Shown here piece after piece: positions 50,129 through 60,173 of a stretch of 64,000 bases of DNA; position 1 is the stretch's first letter, and every line of letters starts with the position of its first letter. Both the position numbers and the translations under genes were made by a program. The DNA is taken from the NCBI RefSeq assembly GCF_000744655.1, contig NZ_JQMJ01000004.1:3224001-3288000 (forward strand), given 5' to 3'. This DNA is from Streptacidiphilus rugosus AM-16 (lineage in GTDB: Bacteria > Actinomycetota > Actinomycetes > Streptomycetales > Streptomycetaceae). A model generated the notes under the pieces. The model did no database searches, was not told where the DNA came from, and saw only the letters and a list, made by a program, of their open reading frames with translations.

Positions 50129-51672
50129 CGATGACCCCCGTCCGCGAGGCCTCCACGGCGGCCCGCCAGCGCGTCGAGACGATGACCGCCCGGATCCCGT
50201 CGCGGCTGAGGATGCCCCTGGGCGTCGCCGCGCTGGCGCTGGTCGGCTACCTGCTGTGGTGGGCCGCCTTCTATCCGGGGCTGATGACCTACGACAGCTT
50301 CAACTACACCTGGGAGTCGACGACCGGGCACTGGATCGACGACCACTCGATCTTCTACCTGGCCTGCGTCTGGCTCTCGCTGAAGATCACCGGCACCTAC
50401 GCGCTGCTGACCTTCGGCCAGGTGGTGGGGATGTCCCTGGCCATCGGGTACCTGGCCGGCGGCCTGCGCAAGTTCCGGATACGGACCCGCTGGATCGTCG
50501 CCTCCGTGGTGGTCCTGCTGGTGCTGCCCTCCAGCGGCGACTTCGTGATCTACATCTGGAAGGACGTCCCCTACGTCATCGGGGGCGTCCTCGGCTTCGG
50601 CGCGCTGGCGCACATCGTCGGGGACGCGCTGCGCATCCCGCGCGCCGAGCGCCGCGACCGGCAGAACCGGAACACCCCGGCCTGGGGCCAGCGCCGCGAC
50701 TGGCTGCTGCTGGGCGGCGGGCTCACCCTGGTCTGCCTCTCGCGCAACAACGGCTTCCTGGCCGTCTTCCTCAGCGGCGTCGCCCTGCTTCTGTGCATGC
50801 CGTGGCTGTGGAAGCGCGTCGCCGTGGTGACGATCATCCCGATCATGATCTTCATGGGGCTGGACAAGGGCGTCTACCCGGCGCTGGGCGTCACCAAGCC
50901 CACCGACTTCGCCGGCAACACCTTCTTCTACGCCGACATCGCCTACACCTACAGCAAGTCGCCGCACGTGTTCTCGGCGCAGGACAAGGCGCTGCTCGCG
51001 TCCATCGCCCCGCTGTCGCACTGGAAGACCAAGGGCGCCGACTGCTACGGCGTCGACGGGCTGATGAGCGGTTTCGACAAGCGCGCCGCCGTCGCCCACC
51101 ACGCGCAGCTGATGGACCTGTTCTACAAGTCGGTCCAGAAGGCTCCGGCGGACTTCGTCGACGCCACGTTCTGCCGCGGCACCCCGGCCTGGGCGATCAA
51201 CCCGAGCCAGGACCGGACCTTCGTCATGGACGTCCGCTCCTCCGCCGACGGCTACACCTTCATGAAGTACCACCCCGAGCTGTACGCGAGCCCGTACTAC
51301 CCGGCGATGCACGTGTCGCCGCTCTCGACGGGCCTGCACAAGGCCGCGAACTGGTGGTACAACCTGGGCAAGACGCCGCAGCTCAACTGGATCATCTGGG
51401 GCGGCGCCACCTGGTGCTGGTTCGGCTACCTCGTGCTGATCCGGCTGACCCGCAAGATCTGGCGCCGTGAGGTGCTGGCGATGGCGGCGATCAGCATCGG
51501 CATGCAGCTGAACGTGTTCGTGGCCACGCCAGGACCGCTCTACCGGTACATGGCCACGCCGTTCTTCATCGGGGTGCTCACCCTGCCACTGGCCTTCTCC
51601 CGCCTGCGGCGGAACGAGCACGAGCCCCTGGCCCAGGCGCAGCCCCAGCCCGAGCCCCAGCCGCAGTCCTAG
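50125..51672 (+). CDS. Polytopic GT-C-like membrane protein (paralog 2)
   Basis: A 515-residue paralog of the preceding protein, alignable along its length: FYPGLMTYDSFNYTWESTTGHW, FVIYIWKDVPYVIGG, LVCLSRNNGFLAVFL and YRYMATPFFIGVL. The two probably arose by tandem duplication and may act as a pair or on different substrates. It ends with a Pro/Gln/Glu repeat (AQPQPEPQPQ). Its TAG stop overlaps the stop codon of the convergent 2'-5' RNA ligase-like gene in a shared CTAG. Confidence 0.82.
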   Translation: MTMTPVREASTAARQRVETMTARIPSRLRMPLGVAALALVGYLLWWAAFYPGLMTYDSFNYTWESTTGHWIDDHSIFYLACVWLSLKITGTYALLTFGQVVGMSLAIGYLAGGLRKFRIRTRWIVASVVVLLVLPSSGDFVIYIWKDVPYVIGGVLGFGALAHIVGDALRIPRAERRDRQNRNTPAWGQRRDWLLLGGGLTLVCLSRNNGFLAVFLSGVALLLCMPWLWKRVAVVTIIPIMIFMGLDKGVYPALGVTKPTDFAGNTFFYADIAYTYSKSPHVFSAQDKALLASIAPLSHWKTKGADCYGVDGLMSGFDKRAAVAHHAQLMDLFYKSVQKAPADFVDATFCRGTPAWAINPSQDRTFVMDVRSSADGYTFMKYHPELYASPYYPAMHVSPLSTGLHKAANWWYNLGKTPQLNWIIWGGATWCWFGYLVLIRLTRKIWRREVLAMAAISIGMQLNVFVATPGPLYRYMATPFFIGVLTLPLAFSRLRRNEHEPLAQAQPQPEPQPQS

Positions 51673-52202
51673 CCGGCGAACGTGAAGGTGCGGACGGGAC
51701 GCCAGATCTCGTCCGCACCGAAGCGGTAGAGGCTGAATCCGCGGACGGTGAACTCCCCGCGGAACTCCTTCAGGTCCGCGTACGCGCGGTCCAGCGCCTC
51801 GGGCTCGACGTCGTGCGCCACCGTCACGTGCGGGTGGTAAGGGAAGGACAGCTCCCGGGCCAGCGGCCCGGAGCGCACCGAGGCCTCCAGCTCGCGGCAC
51901 TGGCGCACGCCCGCCTCCAGGCGGACGAACACCACCTGCGAGACCGGCCGGAAGGTGCCGGTGCCGTGCAGTTGCACCGTGAACGGCCGGTGCGCGGCCG
52001 CGGCGGCGGCGAGGTGACGGTCGACGACCTCCACCTCGCCCACCGGAACGAGGGTCGGCGGCAGCAGGGTCACGTGTGTCGGGATCGCCCGGGCCCTCGG
52101 ATCGCCGTAACCCGCCCTGGCGTCCTGGATCGCCGAGGCGTACGGCTCGGGCACCTCGAGGGAGACCCCGATGAGCGCGGCGTCTATGTGACTCTGCTCC
52201 AT
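51669..52202 (-). CDS. 2'-5' RNA ligase family protein
   Basis: A 177-residue two-histidine phosphoesterase-fold protein. The two HxTx motifs are HVTLLPP and HVTVAHD, and a central TFRPVSQVVFVRLE strand fits the LigT/cyclic-phosphodiesterase fold. Such enzymes hydrolyse or form 2'-5' or cyclic 2',3'-phosphate bonds in RNA or nucleotides. It starts at ATG 52202, 8 bp downstream of the trpS stop, and is probably cotranscribed with trpS. The stop codons of this gene and the opposing GT-C gene overlap in CTAG (51669-51672). Confidence 0.9.
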   Translation of the reverse strand: MEQSHIDAALIGVSLEVPEPYASAIQDARAGYGDPRARAIPTHVTLLPPTLVPVGEVEVVDRHLAAAAAAHRPFTVQLHGTGTFRPVSQVVFVRLEAGVRQCRELEASVRSGPLARELSFPYHPHVTVAHDVEPEALDRAYADLKEFRGEFTVRGFSLYRFGADEIWRPVRTFTFAG

Positions 52203-52210
52203 GCGGTCGC

Positions 52211-53227
52211 TCAGCGCTGAGTCGGCTGCAGGAAGCCGATCCGGTCGTACGCCTCGGCGAGCGTGGGCGCGGCCACCGCGCGGGCCTTCTCCGCGCCGTG
52301 CGCCAGCACCCGGTCGAGCTCGGCCGGGTCGTCCAGGTAGAGGCGGACGCGGTCCTGGATCGGGGCGACCCACTCGCTGTAGTAGTCGGCCAGCTCGGTC
52401 TTGAGCGCGCCGTACATCTTGCCCTCGAAGTGCTCGACGAGCTCGGCCACGGAGCGGCCGCTGATCGCCGAGTAGATGCTGAGCAGGTTGGAGACGCCCG
52501 GCTTCTGCTTCTCGTCGAAGGCGATCACGGTGTCGGTGTCGGTGACGGCGCTCTTGAACTTCTTCGCGCTGACCTTGATCTCGTCCAGCAGGTTCACCAG
52601 GCCCTTGGGCGAGGAGGCGGACTTGCTCATCTTCGCCGCCGGGTCCTGGAGGTCGAAGATCTTGGCCGTCTCCTTGAGGATGTACGGCTTCGGCACGGTG
52701 AAGGTCTGCCCGTAGCGGCCGTTGAAGCGCTCGGCCAGGTCGCGGGTCAGCTCGACGTGCTGCCGCTGGTCCTCGCCGACCGGGACCTGGTCGGCCTGGT
52801 ACAGCAGGATGTCGGCCACCTGGAGGATCGGGTAGGTGAACAGGCCGACCGTGGTGCCGTCGCTGCCCTGCTTGGCGGACTTGTCCTTGAACTGCGTCAT
52901 CCGGCTGGCCTCGCCGAAACCGGTGAGGCAGTTCATCACCCAGCCGAGCTGGGCGTGCTCGGGCACGTGCGACTGGACGAAGAGCGTGCAGCGCTCGGGG
53001 TCGAGTCCGACGCCGAGCAGCTGGGCGACGGAGACGCGGGTGTTCTCGCGGAGCACCGCCGGGTCCTGCGCGACGGTGATCGCGTGCAGGTCGACCACCA
53101 TGTAGAACGCGTCGTGCGACTCCTGCAGGGCCACCCACTGGCGCACCGCGCCGAGGTAGTTGCCCAGGTGGAAGGAGCCCGACGTGGGCTGGATACCGGA
53201 GAGCACGCGAGGACGGTCGATGGCCAT
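52211..53227 (-). CDS. trpS: tryptophanyl-tRNA synthetase
   Basis: A 338-residue class I synthetase that charges tRNA-Trp. The HIGH-type motif is [10 protein letters not shown] near the N-terminus and the KMSKS loop is [30 protein letters not shown] and the tryptophan pocket region HAITV and [16 protein letters not shown] are conserved. ATG 53227 is used; GTG 53233 would add two residues. No Trp-rich leader peptide was recognised upstream. The 2'-5' RNA ligase-like gene follows at once. Confidence 0.96.
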   Translation of the reverse strand: MAIDRPRVLSGIQPTSGSFHLGNYLGAVRQWVALQESHDAFYMVVDLHAITVAQDPAVLRENTRVSVAQLLGVGLDPERCTLFVQSHVPEHAQLGWVMNCLTGFGEASRMTQFKDKSAKQGSDGTTVGLFTYPILQVADILLYQADQVPVGEDQRQHVELTRDLAERFNGRYGQTFTVPKPYILKETAKIFDLQDPAAKMSKSASSPKGLVNLLDEIKVSAKKFKSAVTDTDTVIAFDEKQKPGVSNLLSIYSAISGRSVAELVEHFEGKMYGALKTELADYYSEWVAPIQDRVRLYLDDPAELDRVLAHGAEKARAVAAPTLAEAYDRIGFLQPTQR

Positions 53228-53375
53228 GCGCACATTCTCTCAGGTGCGCGGCGGATCTTTCGCGCAGCTTCCGGCGACCGAGCGCCCCCCGTTCGTGGCA
53301 CGGCCGCCACCTCAGGCCTCGGCACGGCGTTGTGCACCGCGCGGACCTGTAACAAAGGCACGGAGGTACGGCCGC

Positions 53376-54788
53376 ATGCCCACGCCCCTGGTGACGGTCA
53401 TCACACCGGTCCACGACACTCGGGACAGTCTGCGCCCCTGGTTCGACTCACTGCGCGAGCAGGCGCTCGCACCCGGCGGGCTCGAAGTGCTCGCGATCGA
53501 CGACGCCTCCACCGACGGCAGCCGCGAGGAGCTGCGGCGGCTCGCCGCGCTCTGGCCCGAGGCGATCACCGTGGTCGGCCTGGAGACCCGCGGAGGCCCT
53601 GGCCGGGTCAGGAACGAGGGCTTACGCCTGGCGCGCGGCCGCTACGTCTTCTTCCTCGACTCCGACGACCGCCTGGGCGCGGAGGCGCTGCGTCGGCTGA
53701 CCCTGACAGCGGAGGTCTGCGGCTCGGACGTGGTCGTCGGACGCGTGGCCGGGGTCAACGGCCGCTGGGTGCCCGAGTTCGCCTGCCGGGAGACCGACGA
53801 CGACGTGCGCTTCCCCGGCGGCGACCTGGCCTGGACGCTGACGCCCTCGAAACTGTTCCGACGGGAGCTGGTGCAACGTTTCGGCATGCGGTTCAGGGAG
53901 GACCTGCCCGCCTACAGCGACGGGCCCTTCGTGCTGGAGGCCTTCTTCCGGGCCCGGCGCATCTCCGTGCTGGCGGACTACGACTACTGCTACCTGGTGG
54001 CGAGACCCGACCGGAGCAACATCACCTGCAGCTCCCGGCCGGCCGACCGGCTGCGGGGCGTCGCGGCGGCGGTCGAGATCACCAACCGCTTCGCCGCGCC
54101 GGGCGCGGTGCGCGACGAGGTGAACGACCGGCTCCTGCGCGGCGACCTGGTGAACCTCTTCCGCGCGGACTTCCCTGCGCTGGACGCGGCGGAGCGGACC
54201 TCCCTGGTCGCCGCCGCGGGCGAGCTGGTCCGGGCGAACCTGACCGAACCGATCCGGCTCCGCTGCAGCGAGTCGCAGCGCCTGAGGCTGCACTGCCTGC
54301 AGCACGGTCTGGTGGACGAGCTGACGGAGCTGGTCCGCCACGAGTCCGAGCACGGCTCCCTGCCCGAACCGGTCACCGCGACGGCGTCGTGGACCCCCGA
54401 CGGTCTCCGCGTCCGCACCCGGCGCCCGCTGCCGACCCTGGTCCCCTCCCCCGTGGCCTGGCTCGCCGGCGCGGGCGGGCCCAGGATCGCCCAGGAGACG
54501 GCGGACGACGAGACGGTCATCCCGCTCACCTCCCTGCTGCCCAGCCCCCGCCTGGCCCTCCACGTCGAGTCCACCTACGCCGGCCGCGACGTCACCGGCC
54601 CGATCACCCCCGCCGCGGACCTCTCCCCCCGCCGCATCCGCCACGGCGTCCGCGTCTACCGCCTCACGCCCCTGCCGGGCCCCCGCGGCGAGCTCGTCGT
54701 CTGGGTCGCCCCGCTCCGCCTGCGCCGGCTGCTGAAGCAGCGCCTGCTGCGCCTGCTCGGCCGGACCTCGGCCGCTTCCGACGCGTAG
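53376..54788 (+). CDS. GT2-family glycosyltransferase
   Basis: A 470-residue glycosyltransferase with ATG after GGAGG. The GT-A domain covers about residues 1-230: VTVITPVHDTRDSLRPWFDSL, IDDASTDGSREEL, GGPGRVRNEGL and FFLDSDDRL. The remaining 240 residues form a helical then beta-rich tail with no recognised catalytic motif, ending in the basic stretch LRRLLKQRLLRLLGR that could touch the membrane. It resembles the GT2 halves of the two wall-polymer fusions nearby, so it probably belongs to the same pathway although trpS intervenes. The sugar donor is unknown. Confidence 0.88.
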   Translation: MPTPLVTVITPVHDTRDSLRPWFDSLREQALAPGGLEVLAIDDASTDGSREELRRLAALWPEAITVVGLETRGGPGRVRNEGLRLARGRYVFFLDSDDRLGAEALRRLTLTAEVCGSDVVVGRVAGVNGRWVPEFACRETDDDVRFPGGDLAWTLTPSKLFRRELVQRFGMRFREDLPAYSDGPFVLEAFFRARRISVLADYDYCYLVARPDRSNITCSSRPADRLRGVAAAVEITNRFAAPGAVRDEVNDRLLRGDLVNLFRADFPALDAAERTSLVAAAGELVRANLTEPIRLRCSESQRLRLHCLQHGLVDELTELVRHESEHGSLPEPVTATASWTPDGLRVRTRRPLPTLVPSPVAWLAGAGGPRIAQETADDETVIPLTSLLPSPRLALHVESTYAGRDVTGPITPAADLSPRRIRHGVRVYRLTPLPGPRGELVVWVAPLRLRRLLKQRLLRLLGRTSAASDA

Positions 54789-54836
54789 CTCGCGCCGCTC
54801 GGCCTCCGCGCGGCGCCGGCCGCGCGCGCCCGGTCG

Positions 54837-56132
54837 TCAGCCCTGGTCGACCGGCTGCGGCGGGGCCGTGACGCGGACACGGGAGACGCGGCGGCCGTCG
54901 AGGGCGGCGACCTCGACGACGTAGCCGTCGTCGGTGGTGATGCGGTCGGAGACCTGGGGGAGACGGCCCAGGGCGGCGACGACGTAGCCGGCGACGGTCT
55001 CGTAGGGGCCCTCGGGGAGGGTGAGGCCGGTCTCCTCCTCGAAGTCGGAGAGGTTCAGCAGGCCGTCGACCTCGATGGAGCCGCCGGCCAGGCGGCGGGT
55101 GGTGGAGAGCTCCTGGGAGTCGTACTCGTCGCGGATCTCCCCGATCACCTCCTCGACCAGGTCCTCCAGGGTGACGATGCCCGCCGTGCCGCCGTACTCG
55201 TCCACCACGATGGCCAGGTGGTGGCCCTCGTGCCGCATCTCCGACATGGACGGCAGGACCCGCTTCGTCGCGGGCAGCAGCTTCACCGGGCGGGCGATGT
55301 CGCGGACCGTGCCGAGCGCGTCGGCGCGGTACAGGTCCTTGACGTGGACGAAGCCGACCACGAGGTCGTAGGAGCCGTCGACCACCGGGTACCGGGAGTG
55401 CGGGTAGGCGGTGACCTCCTCGCGGACCTCGGCGACCTGCTGGGCCGCGTCCAGGAAGGTGACCTCCGTGCGCGGCACCATCACCTCGCGCAGCTGCCGC
55501 TCGCCCGCCGCGAAGACCTCGCCGATCAGCTGCCGTTCGTCCGAGCCCAGCTCGGTGTTGGCGGCGACCAGGCCGCGCAGCTCCTCCGAGCTCATGGCGT
55601 TGCGGCCCGCCTTCGGGTCGCCGCCCAGCACCCGGACCATCAGGTTCGTCGACACGGACAGCAGCCAGATCACCGGACGCAGCACCCGCGAGATCGCGTC
55701 GACCAGCGGCGCGGCCGCCACGGCGATCGACTCGGCCCGCTGCAGGCCGATCCGCTTCGGAGTCAACTCCCCCAGGACCAGCGAGACGTAGGAGATCAGC
55801 AGGGTCAGCCCGACCAGCGCGACGGCGTCCGCGACGCCCTGGCTCATGCCCCAGTCCACGAACAGCGGCGACAGCTTCTTCGCCAGCGTGTCCGCGCCGA
55901 ACGCCGCCGAGAGGAAGCCCATGCAGGTCACGCCGACCTGCACCGAGGCCAGGAACCGGTTCGGGTCCGCGGCCAGGTGCGCGGCGCGCGAGGCGCGCTT
56001 GGTGCCACGCTCGGCGAGCGCGCGGATCTGGCCCTCGCGCAGGGAGATCAGGGAGATCTCGGCGACATTGAAGATGCCGCCGACCACGATGAAGAGAAGG
56101 ACCAGCCCGGCGTCGCGCAACGTCTCGCTCAC
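54837..56132 (-). CDS. CorC/HlyC-family protein (DUF21-CBS-CBS-CorC)
   Basis: A 431-residue membrane protein. The N-terminal DUF21/CNNM region has four hydrophobic stretches (VLLFIVVGGIFNVAEISLISL onward, NRFLASVQVGVTCMGFLSAAFGADTL, LTLLISYVSLVLGELTPKRIGLQ). A CBS pair follows (REVMVPRTEVTFLDA with YPHSRYPVVDG, then LAIVVDEYGGTAGIVTLEDLVEEVIGEI), and a C-terminal CorC domain begins near IEVDGLLNLSDF. The family is implicated in magnesium and cobalt efflux or resistance. Start is GTG 56130-56132. It is cotranscribed direction-wise with, but 41 bp downstream of, glyA. Confidence 0.93.
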   Translation of the reverse strand: MSETLRDAGLVLLFIVVGGIFNVAEISLISLREGQIRALAERGTKRASRAAHLAADPNRFLASVQVGVTCMGFLSAAFGADTLAKKLSPLFVDWGMSQGVADAVALVGLTLLISYVSLVLGELTPKRIGLQRAESIAVAAAPLVDAISRVLRPVIWLLSVSTNLMVRVLGGDPKAGRNAMSSEELRGLVAANTELGSDERQLIGEVFAAGERQLREVMVPRTEVTFLDAAQQVAEVREEVTAYPHSRYPVVDGSYDLVVGFVHVKDLYRADALGTVRDIARPVKLLPATKRVLPSMSEMRHEGHHLAIVVDEYGGTAGIVTLEDLVEEVIGEIRDEYDSQELSTTRRLAGGSIEVDGLLNLSDFEEETGLTLPEGPYETVAGYVVAALGRLPQVSDRITTDDGYVVEVAALDGRRVSRVRVTAPPQPVDQG

Positions 56133-56173
56133 CGGGCCAGTCTAGGAGGGCCGCAGCCGCGGCCGGACCGCGG

Positions 56174-57427
56174 CTACCGGACCGGGAGCCCCGGCGCCGG
56201 GTAGGCGTCCATGAGCGCCTTGACCTCCGCGCGGACCTTGCCGATCGTCTCCTCGTCGCCGCTGCCCGCCGCGGCGACGACCCGGTCCGTCCACGCGGCC
56301 ACCGTCGCCATCTCGCCCGCCGGAATCCCGCGCGAGGTCAGGGCCGGCGTGCCGATGCGGATGCCGGACGGGTCGAAGGGCTTGCGGGTGTCGTAGGGCA
56401 CGGTGTTGTAGTTGACCACGATGCCCGCGCGGTCCAGCGCCTTGGCGGCGACCTTGCCGGGGACGTCCTTGCCGGTGAGGTCGATCAGCAGCAGGTGGTT
56501 GTCGGTGCCGCCGGAGACCAGGTCGAAGCCGCGGGCGGCCAGCTCCTCGCCGAGCGTCTGCGCGTTGGTGACGACCTGCCGGGCGTACGCGCGGAACTCC
56601 TCGCCCGCCGCCTCCTTGAGCGCGACGGCGATGGCGGCGGTGGTGTGGTTGTGCGGACCGCCCTGGAGGCCGGGGAAGACGGCGCGGTCGATCGCCTTGG
56701 CGTGCTCCTCGGTGGAGAGCAGCATCGCGCCGCGCGGGCCGCGCAGCGTCTTGTGGGTAGTGGTCGAGACGACGTCCACGTGACCGGCGGGGGACGGGTG
56801 CGCGCAGCCCGCGATGAGGCCGGCGATGTGCGCGACGTCGGCGACCAGCACCGCGCCGACCTCGCGGGCGATCTCGGCGAAGCCGGCGAAGTCGATGGTG
56901 CGCGGCACGGCCGTGCCGCCGCAGAAGATCACCTTCGGCCGCTCGGCCACCGCCAGCTCGCGCACCTTGTCCAGGTCGACCCGGCCCGTCTCCCGCTCGA
57001 CGCCGTACTGCACGCCCCGGAACCAGGTGCCGGTGGCGGAGACGCCCCAGCCGTGGGTGAGGTGGCCGCCCATCGGCAGCGCCATGCCCATCACGGTGTC
57101 GCCGGGCTTGAGGAAGGCGAGGTAGACGGCGAGATTGGCGGGCGAGCCCGAGTAGGGCTGGACGTTGGCGTGGTCCATCGAGAAGAGGGTCTTGGCGCGC
57201 TCGATCGCCAGCGACTCGACCAGGTCGATGTTCTGCTGGCCCTCGTAGTAGCGCTTGCCGGGGTAGCCCTCGGAGTACTTGTTCGTCAGGACCGTGCCGG
57301 TGGCCTCCAGCACGGCGTGGGAGACGTAGTTCTCACTGGGGATCAGCCGCAGCGTGTCGGCCTGGAGCTGCTCCTCCGCGACGATCAGCGCGGCGATCTC
57401 GGGGTCCTGCTGGGCAAGGTGCGACAT
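56174..57427 (-). CDS. glyA: serine hydroxymethyltransferase
   Basis: A 417-residue PLP enzyme that interconverts serine and glycine and loads tetrahydrofolate with a one-carbon unit. The PLP lysine is in STTTHKTLRGPRG, with SENYVS, NKYSEGYPGKRYYEG and GGHLTHGW in the N-terminal part. The ATG follows GGAGG. A ZTP riboswitch occupies the leader, so expression should rise when folate-dependent purine synthesis stalls and ZTP accumulates. The purine and folate genes folD and purH lie a few kilobases away in the same orientation. Confidence 0.97.
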   Translation of the reverse strand: MSHLAQQDPEIAALIVAEEQLQADTLRLIPSENYVSHAVLEATGTVLTNKYSEGYPGKRYYEGQQNIDLVESLAIERAKTLFSMDHANVQPYSGSPANLAVYLAFLKPGDTVMGMALPMGGHLTHGWGVSATGTWFRGVQYGVERETGRVDLDKVRELAVAERPKVIFCGGTAVPRTIDFAGFAEIAREVGAVLVADVAHIAGLIAGCAHPSPAGHVDVVSTTTHKTLRGPRGAMLLSTEEHAKAIDRAVFPGLQGGPHNHTTAAIAVALKEAAGEEFRAYARQVVTNAQTLGEELAARGFDLVSGGTDNHLLLIDLTGKDVPGKVAAKALDRAGIVVNYNTVPYDTRKPFDPSGIRIGTPALTSRGIPAGEMATVAAWTDRVVAAAGSGDEETIGKVRAEVKALMDAYPAPGLPVR

Positions 57428-57483
57428 GGCGTCCTCCGGGTCTCACTCCCTGCCGCGGCCGTCGCGGCGGGGTCCGACCCGGC

Positions 57484-57568
57484 TGCCCAGGCGTACGGCG
57501 GACCGGAGGCTGTGCCCTCGCCGCTCCCTCGGGGTTCCCTCCCCGTGCGCCAGTCGCGGCCCGGCCAG
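57484..57568 (-). ncRNA. ZTP (pfl) riboswitch in glyA leader
   Basis: Reading the minus strand from 57568, the leader has GCCGCGACTGGCGCA, then a hairpin CGGGG-AGGGAA-CCCCG, then AGGGAGCGGC closing the first stem. After a variable linker comes CCGCCGTACGCCTGGGCA. These are the hallmark elements of the ZTP/pfl motif (GACUGGCG; GGGA loop; GGGAGC; CCGCC...GCCUGGGCA). A TATCCT hexamer at 57567-57572 (minus strand) could be the -10 element placing the transcript start just before it. The ribosome site GGAGG lies about 50 bases beyond, so control may be translational. Confidence 0.92.
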
Positions 57569-57634
57569 GATAGCCGGACGGCCCGGCCGCGCGGGCGGCC
57601 GGGCCGAAGGCTGAGACGGACGGGAGGACGCGGC

Positions 57635-58867
57635 TCAGAAGGTGACGGAGGTGACGCGCAGCCCGAACGAGGCCGGTCCGGTCGACGCGCCGAAGGTGCC
57701 GCCGTCGTGGCCGGGCAGGGACCGCAGCAGGCCCCCGGTCGTTCCGTTGCCGGCCGCGCCCGCGAAGGCGGTGAGGTCGGTGGTGCCGTCCCCGGTCACG
57801 TCGCCGACGCTCCCCAGGACGTGCCGCTCGGCCCAGGCCCAGGAGCCGGGAACGGCCGTGCGCAGGGAGGAGGACACCGTGCCGTTGCCCCGGCCGGGGT
57901 AGATCCAGCCGTGGTTGGTCGCGTCGCGGACGAAGACGTCGGCCTTGCCGTCGCCGGTCACGTCGCCGACCGGAACGATCGCGGTGAGCGACTTCCAGCC
58001 GGTGCCGACCTGGCGGCGGGGCTGGAAGGTGCCGTTGCCGTTGCCCAGGTAGAGCCAGAGCTGCCCCAGGGAGTCCGTGGCGTAGAGGTCCCCGCGCCCG
58101 TCGCCGTTGAGGTCGCCCATGGCGAGGAGCCGGGTGTAGGTCCAGCCGCCGCCGATCCGCACCCGGGTGCCGAAGGTGCCGTCCCCACGGCCGGGGTAGA
58201 ACCAGAGCACGTTGGCGGCGTCGCGGGCGAGGAAGTCCTCGCGGCCGTCACCGTTCAGGTCGCCGTGCCGGGCGAAGAGGCCGTACGAGCCCCAGCCCGA
58301 GGAGATCAGCCGCGCGGGCCCGCCTGGCGCGCCGGACAGGCTCCACAGGCCGCCGATCTTGTCCCTGACCATCAGGTCGGCGTAGCCGTCGTGGTTGAGG
58401 TCGCCGAAGCCGGTCCCCGAGCCGGTGGCCGGGCGGTGCTGCGGGACGCCCGCCCAGGTGGGGTGGTAGTACGGCATGCCGCAGTCGAGCGAGTTGGAGA
58501 CGAGCTCGACCGAGCGGAGCCTGTTGTCGAACTGGTCCAGGAAGGGAATCCCACCACGGCCCGCGATGAAGTAGTCGACCGGTGCCTTCCCCGCCGTGAA
58601 ATTCTGGTTCGGGTAGCCGCACAGCGTCTTGCCCGTGTTGTTGACGAAGGAGCTGACCGCGAGGTCGAAGCTGCCCAGGGTCGCCCGGTCGCCGGTGACG
58701 ACGAGCTTGGACCCGGTGTCGCTGGTCCCGGTGAACAGGCAGAGCTGGTTGCTGCCGCAGCTGCTGGTGGCGGCCGAGGCGGGTCCGGACGCGGTCAGGC
58801 CGCCCAGCAGCAGGCCCGCGCCCAGCGCGAGTCTGGCCAGAGCCCGGCCGGATACTGAAAAACGCAC
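57635..58867 (-). CDS. Secreted protein: peptidase-inhibitor I36-like domain plus VCBS/FG-GAP repeats
   Basis: A 410-residue exported protein. GTG 58865-58867 begins a signal peptide ending PASAATSS. The next ~110 residues carry SCGSNQLCLFTGTSDTGSKL and SFVNNTGKTLCGYPN, like the peptidase inhibitor I36 fold with its cysteines. The last 270 residues are FG-GAP/VCBS-type repeats (GDLNHDGYADLMVRD, GDLNGDGREDFLARD, GDLNGDGRGDLYATD, GDVTGDGKADVFVRD, GDVTGDGTTDLTAF), calcium-binding beta-propeller blades. It may bind or inhibit a protease or a surface ligand outside the cell; the exact target is unknown. Confidence 0.85.
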   Translation of the reverse strand: MRFSVSGRALARLALGAGLLLGGLTASGPASAATSSCGSNQLCLFTGTSDTGSKLVVTGDRATLGSFDLAVSSFVNNTGKTLCGYPNQNFTAGKAPVDYFIAGRGGIPFLDQFDNRLRSVELVSNSLDCGMPYYHPTWAGVPQHRPATGSGTGFGDLNHDGYADLMVRDKIGGLWSLSGAPGGPARLISSGWGSYGLFARHGDLNGDGREDFLARDAANVLWFYPGRGDGTFGTRVRIGGGWTYTRLLAMGDLNGDGRGDLYATDSLGQLWLYLGNGNGTFQPRRQVGTGWKSLTAIVPVGDVTGDGKADVFVRDATNHGWIYPGRGNGTVSSSLRTAVPGSWAWAERHVLGSVGDVTGDGTTDLTAFAGAAGNGTTGGLLRSLPGHDGGTFGASTGPASFGLRVTSVTF

Positions 58868-58928
58868 GAGAGTGCCCCCAAGATGACGGCTGATCATCGG
58901 ATCAGCGGGCACACCCTAGCGAACGTGC

Positions 58929-58960
58929 GAGGCCCGGCGGGCAGTGAGCCGCCGGGCCTC
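58929..58960 (-). terminator. mdh terminator
   Basis: GAGGCCCGGCGG (58929-58940) and CCGCCGGGCCTC (58949-58960) form a perfect 12 bp stem with an 8-base loop, 20 bp past the mdh stop on the minus strand. Confidence 0.8.
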
Positions 58961-58980
58961 GGAACGCAGGCAGAGGAAGG

Positions 58981-60129
<1,149 letters not shown>

Positions 60130-60173
60130 TCAGAGCGGTATGACCGGGGTGCGGCCGGGGTCGCCCCGGCGGC

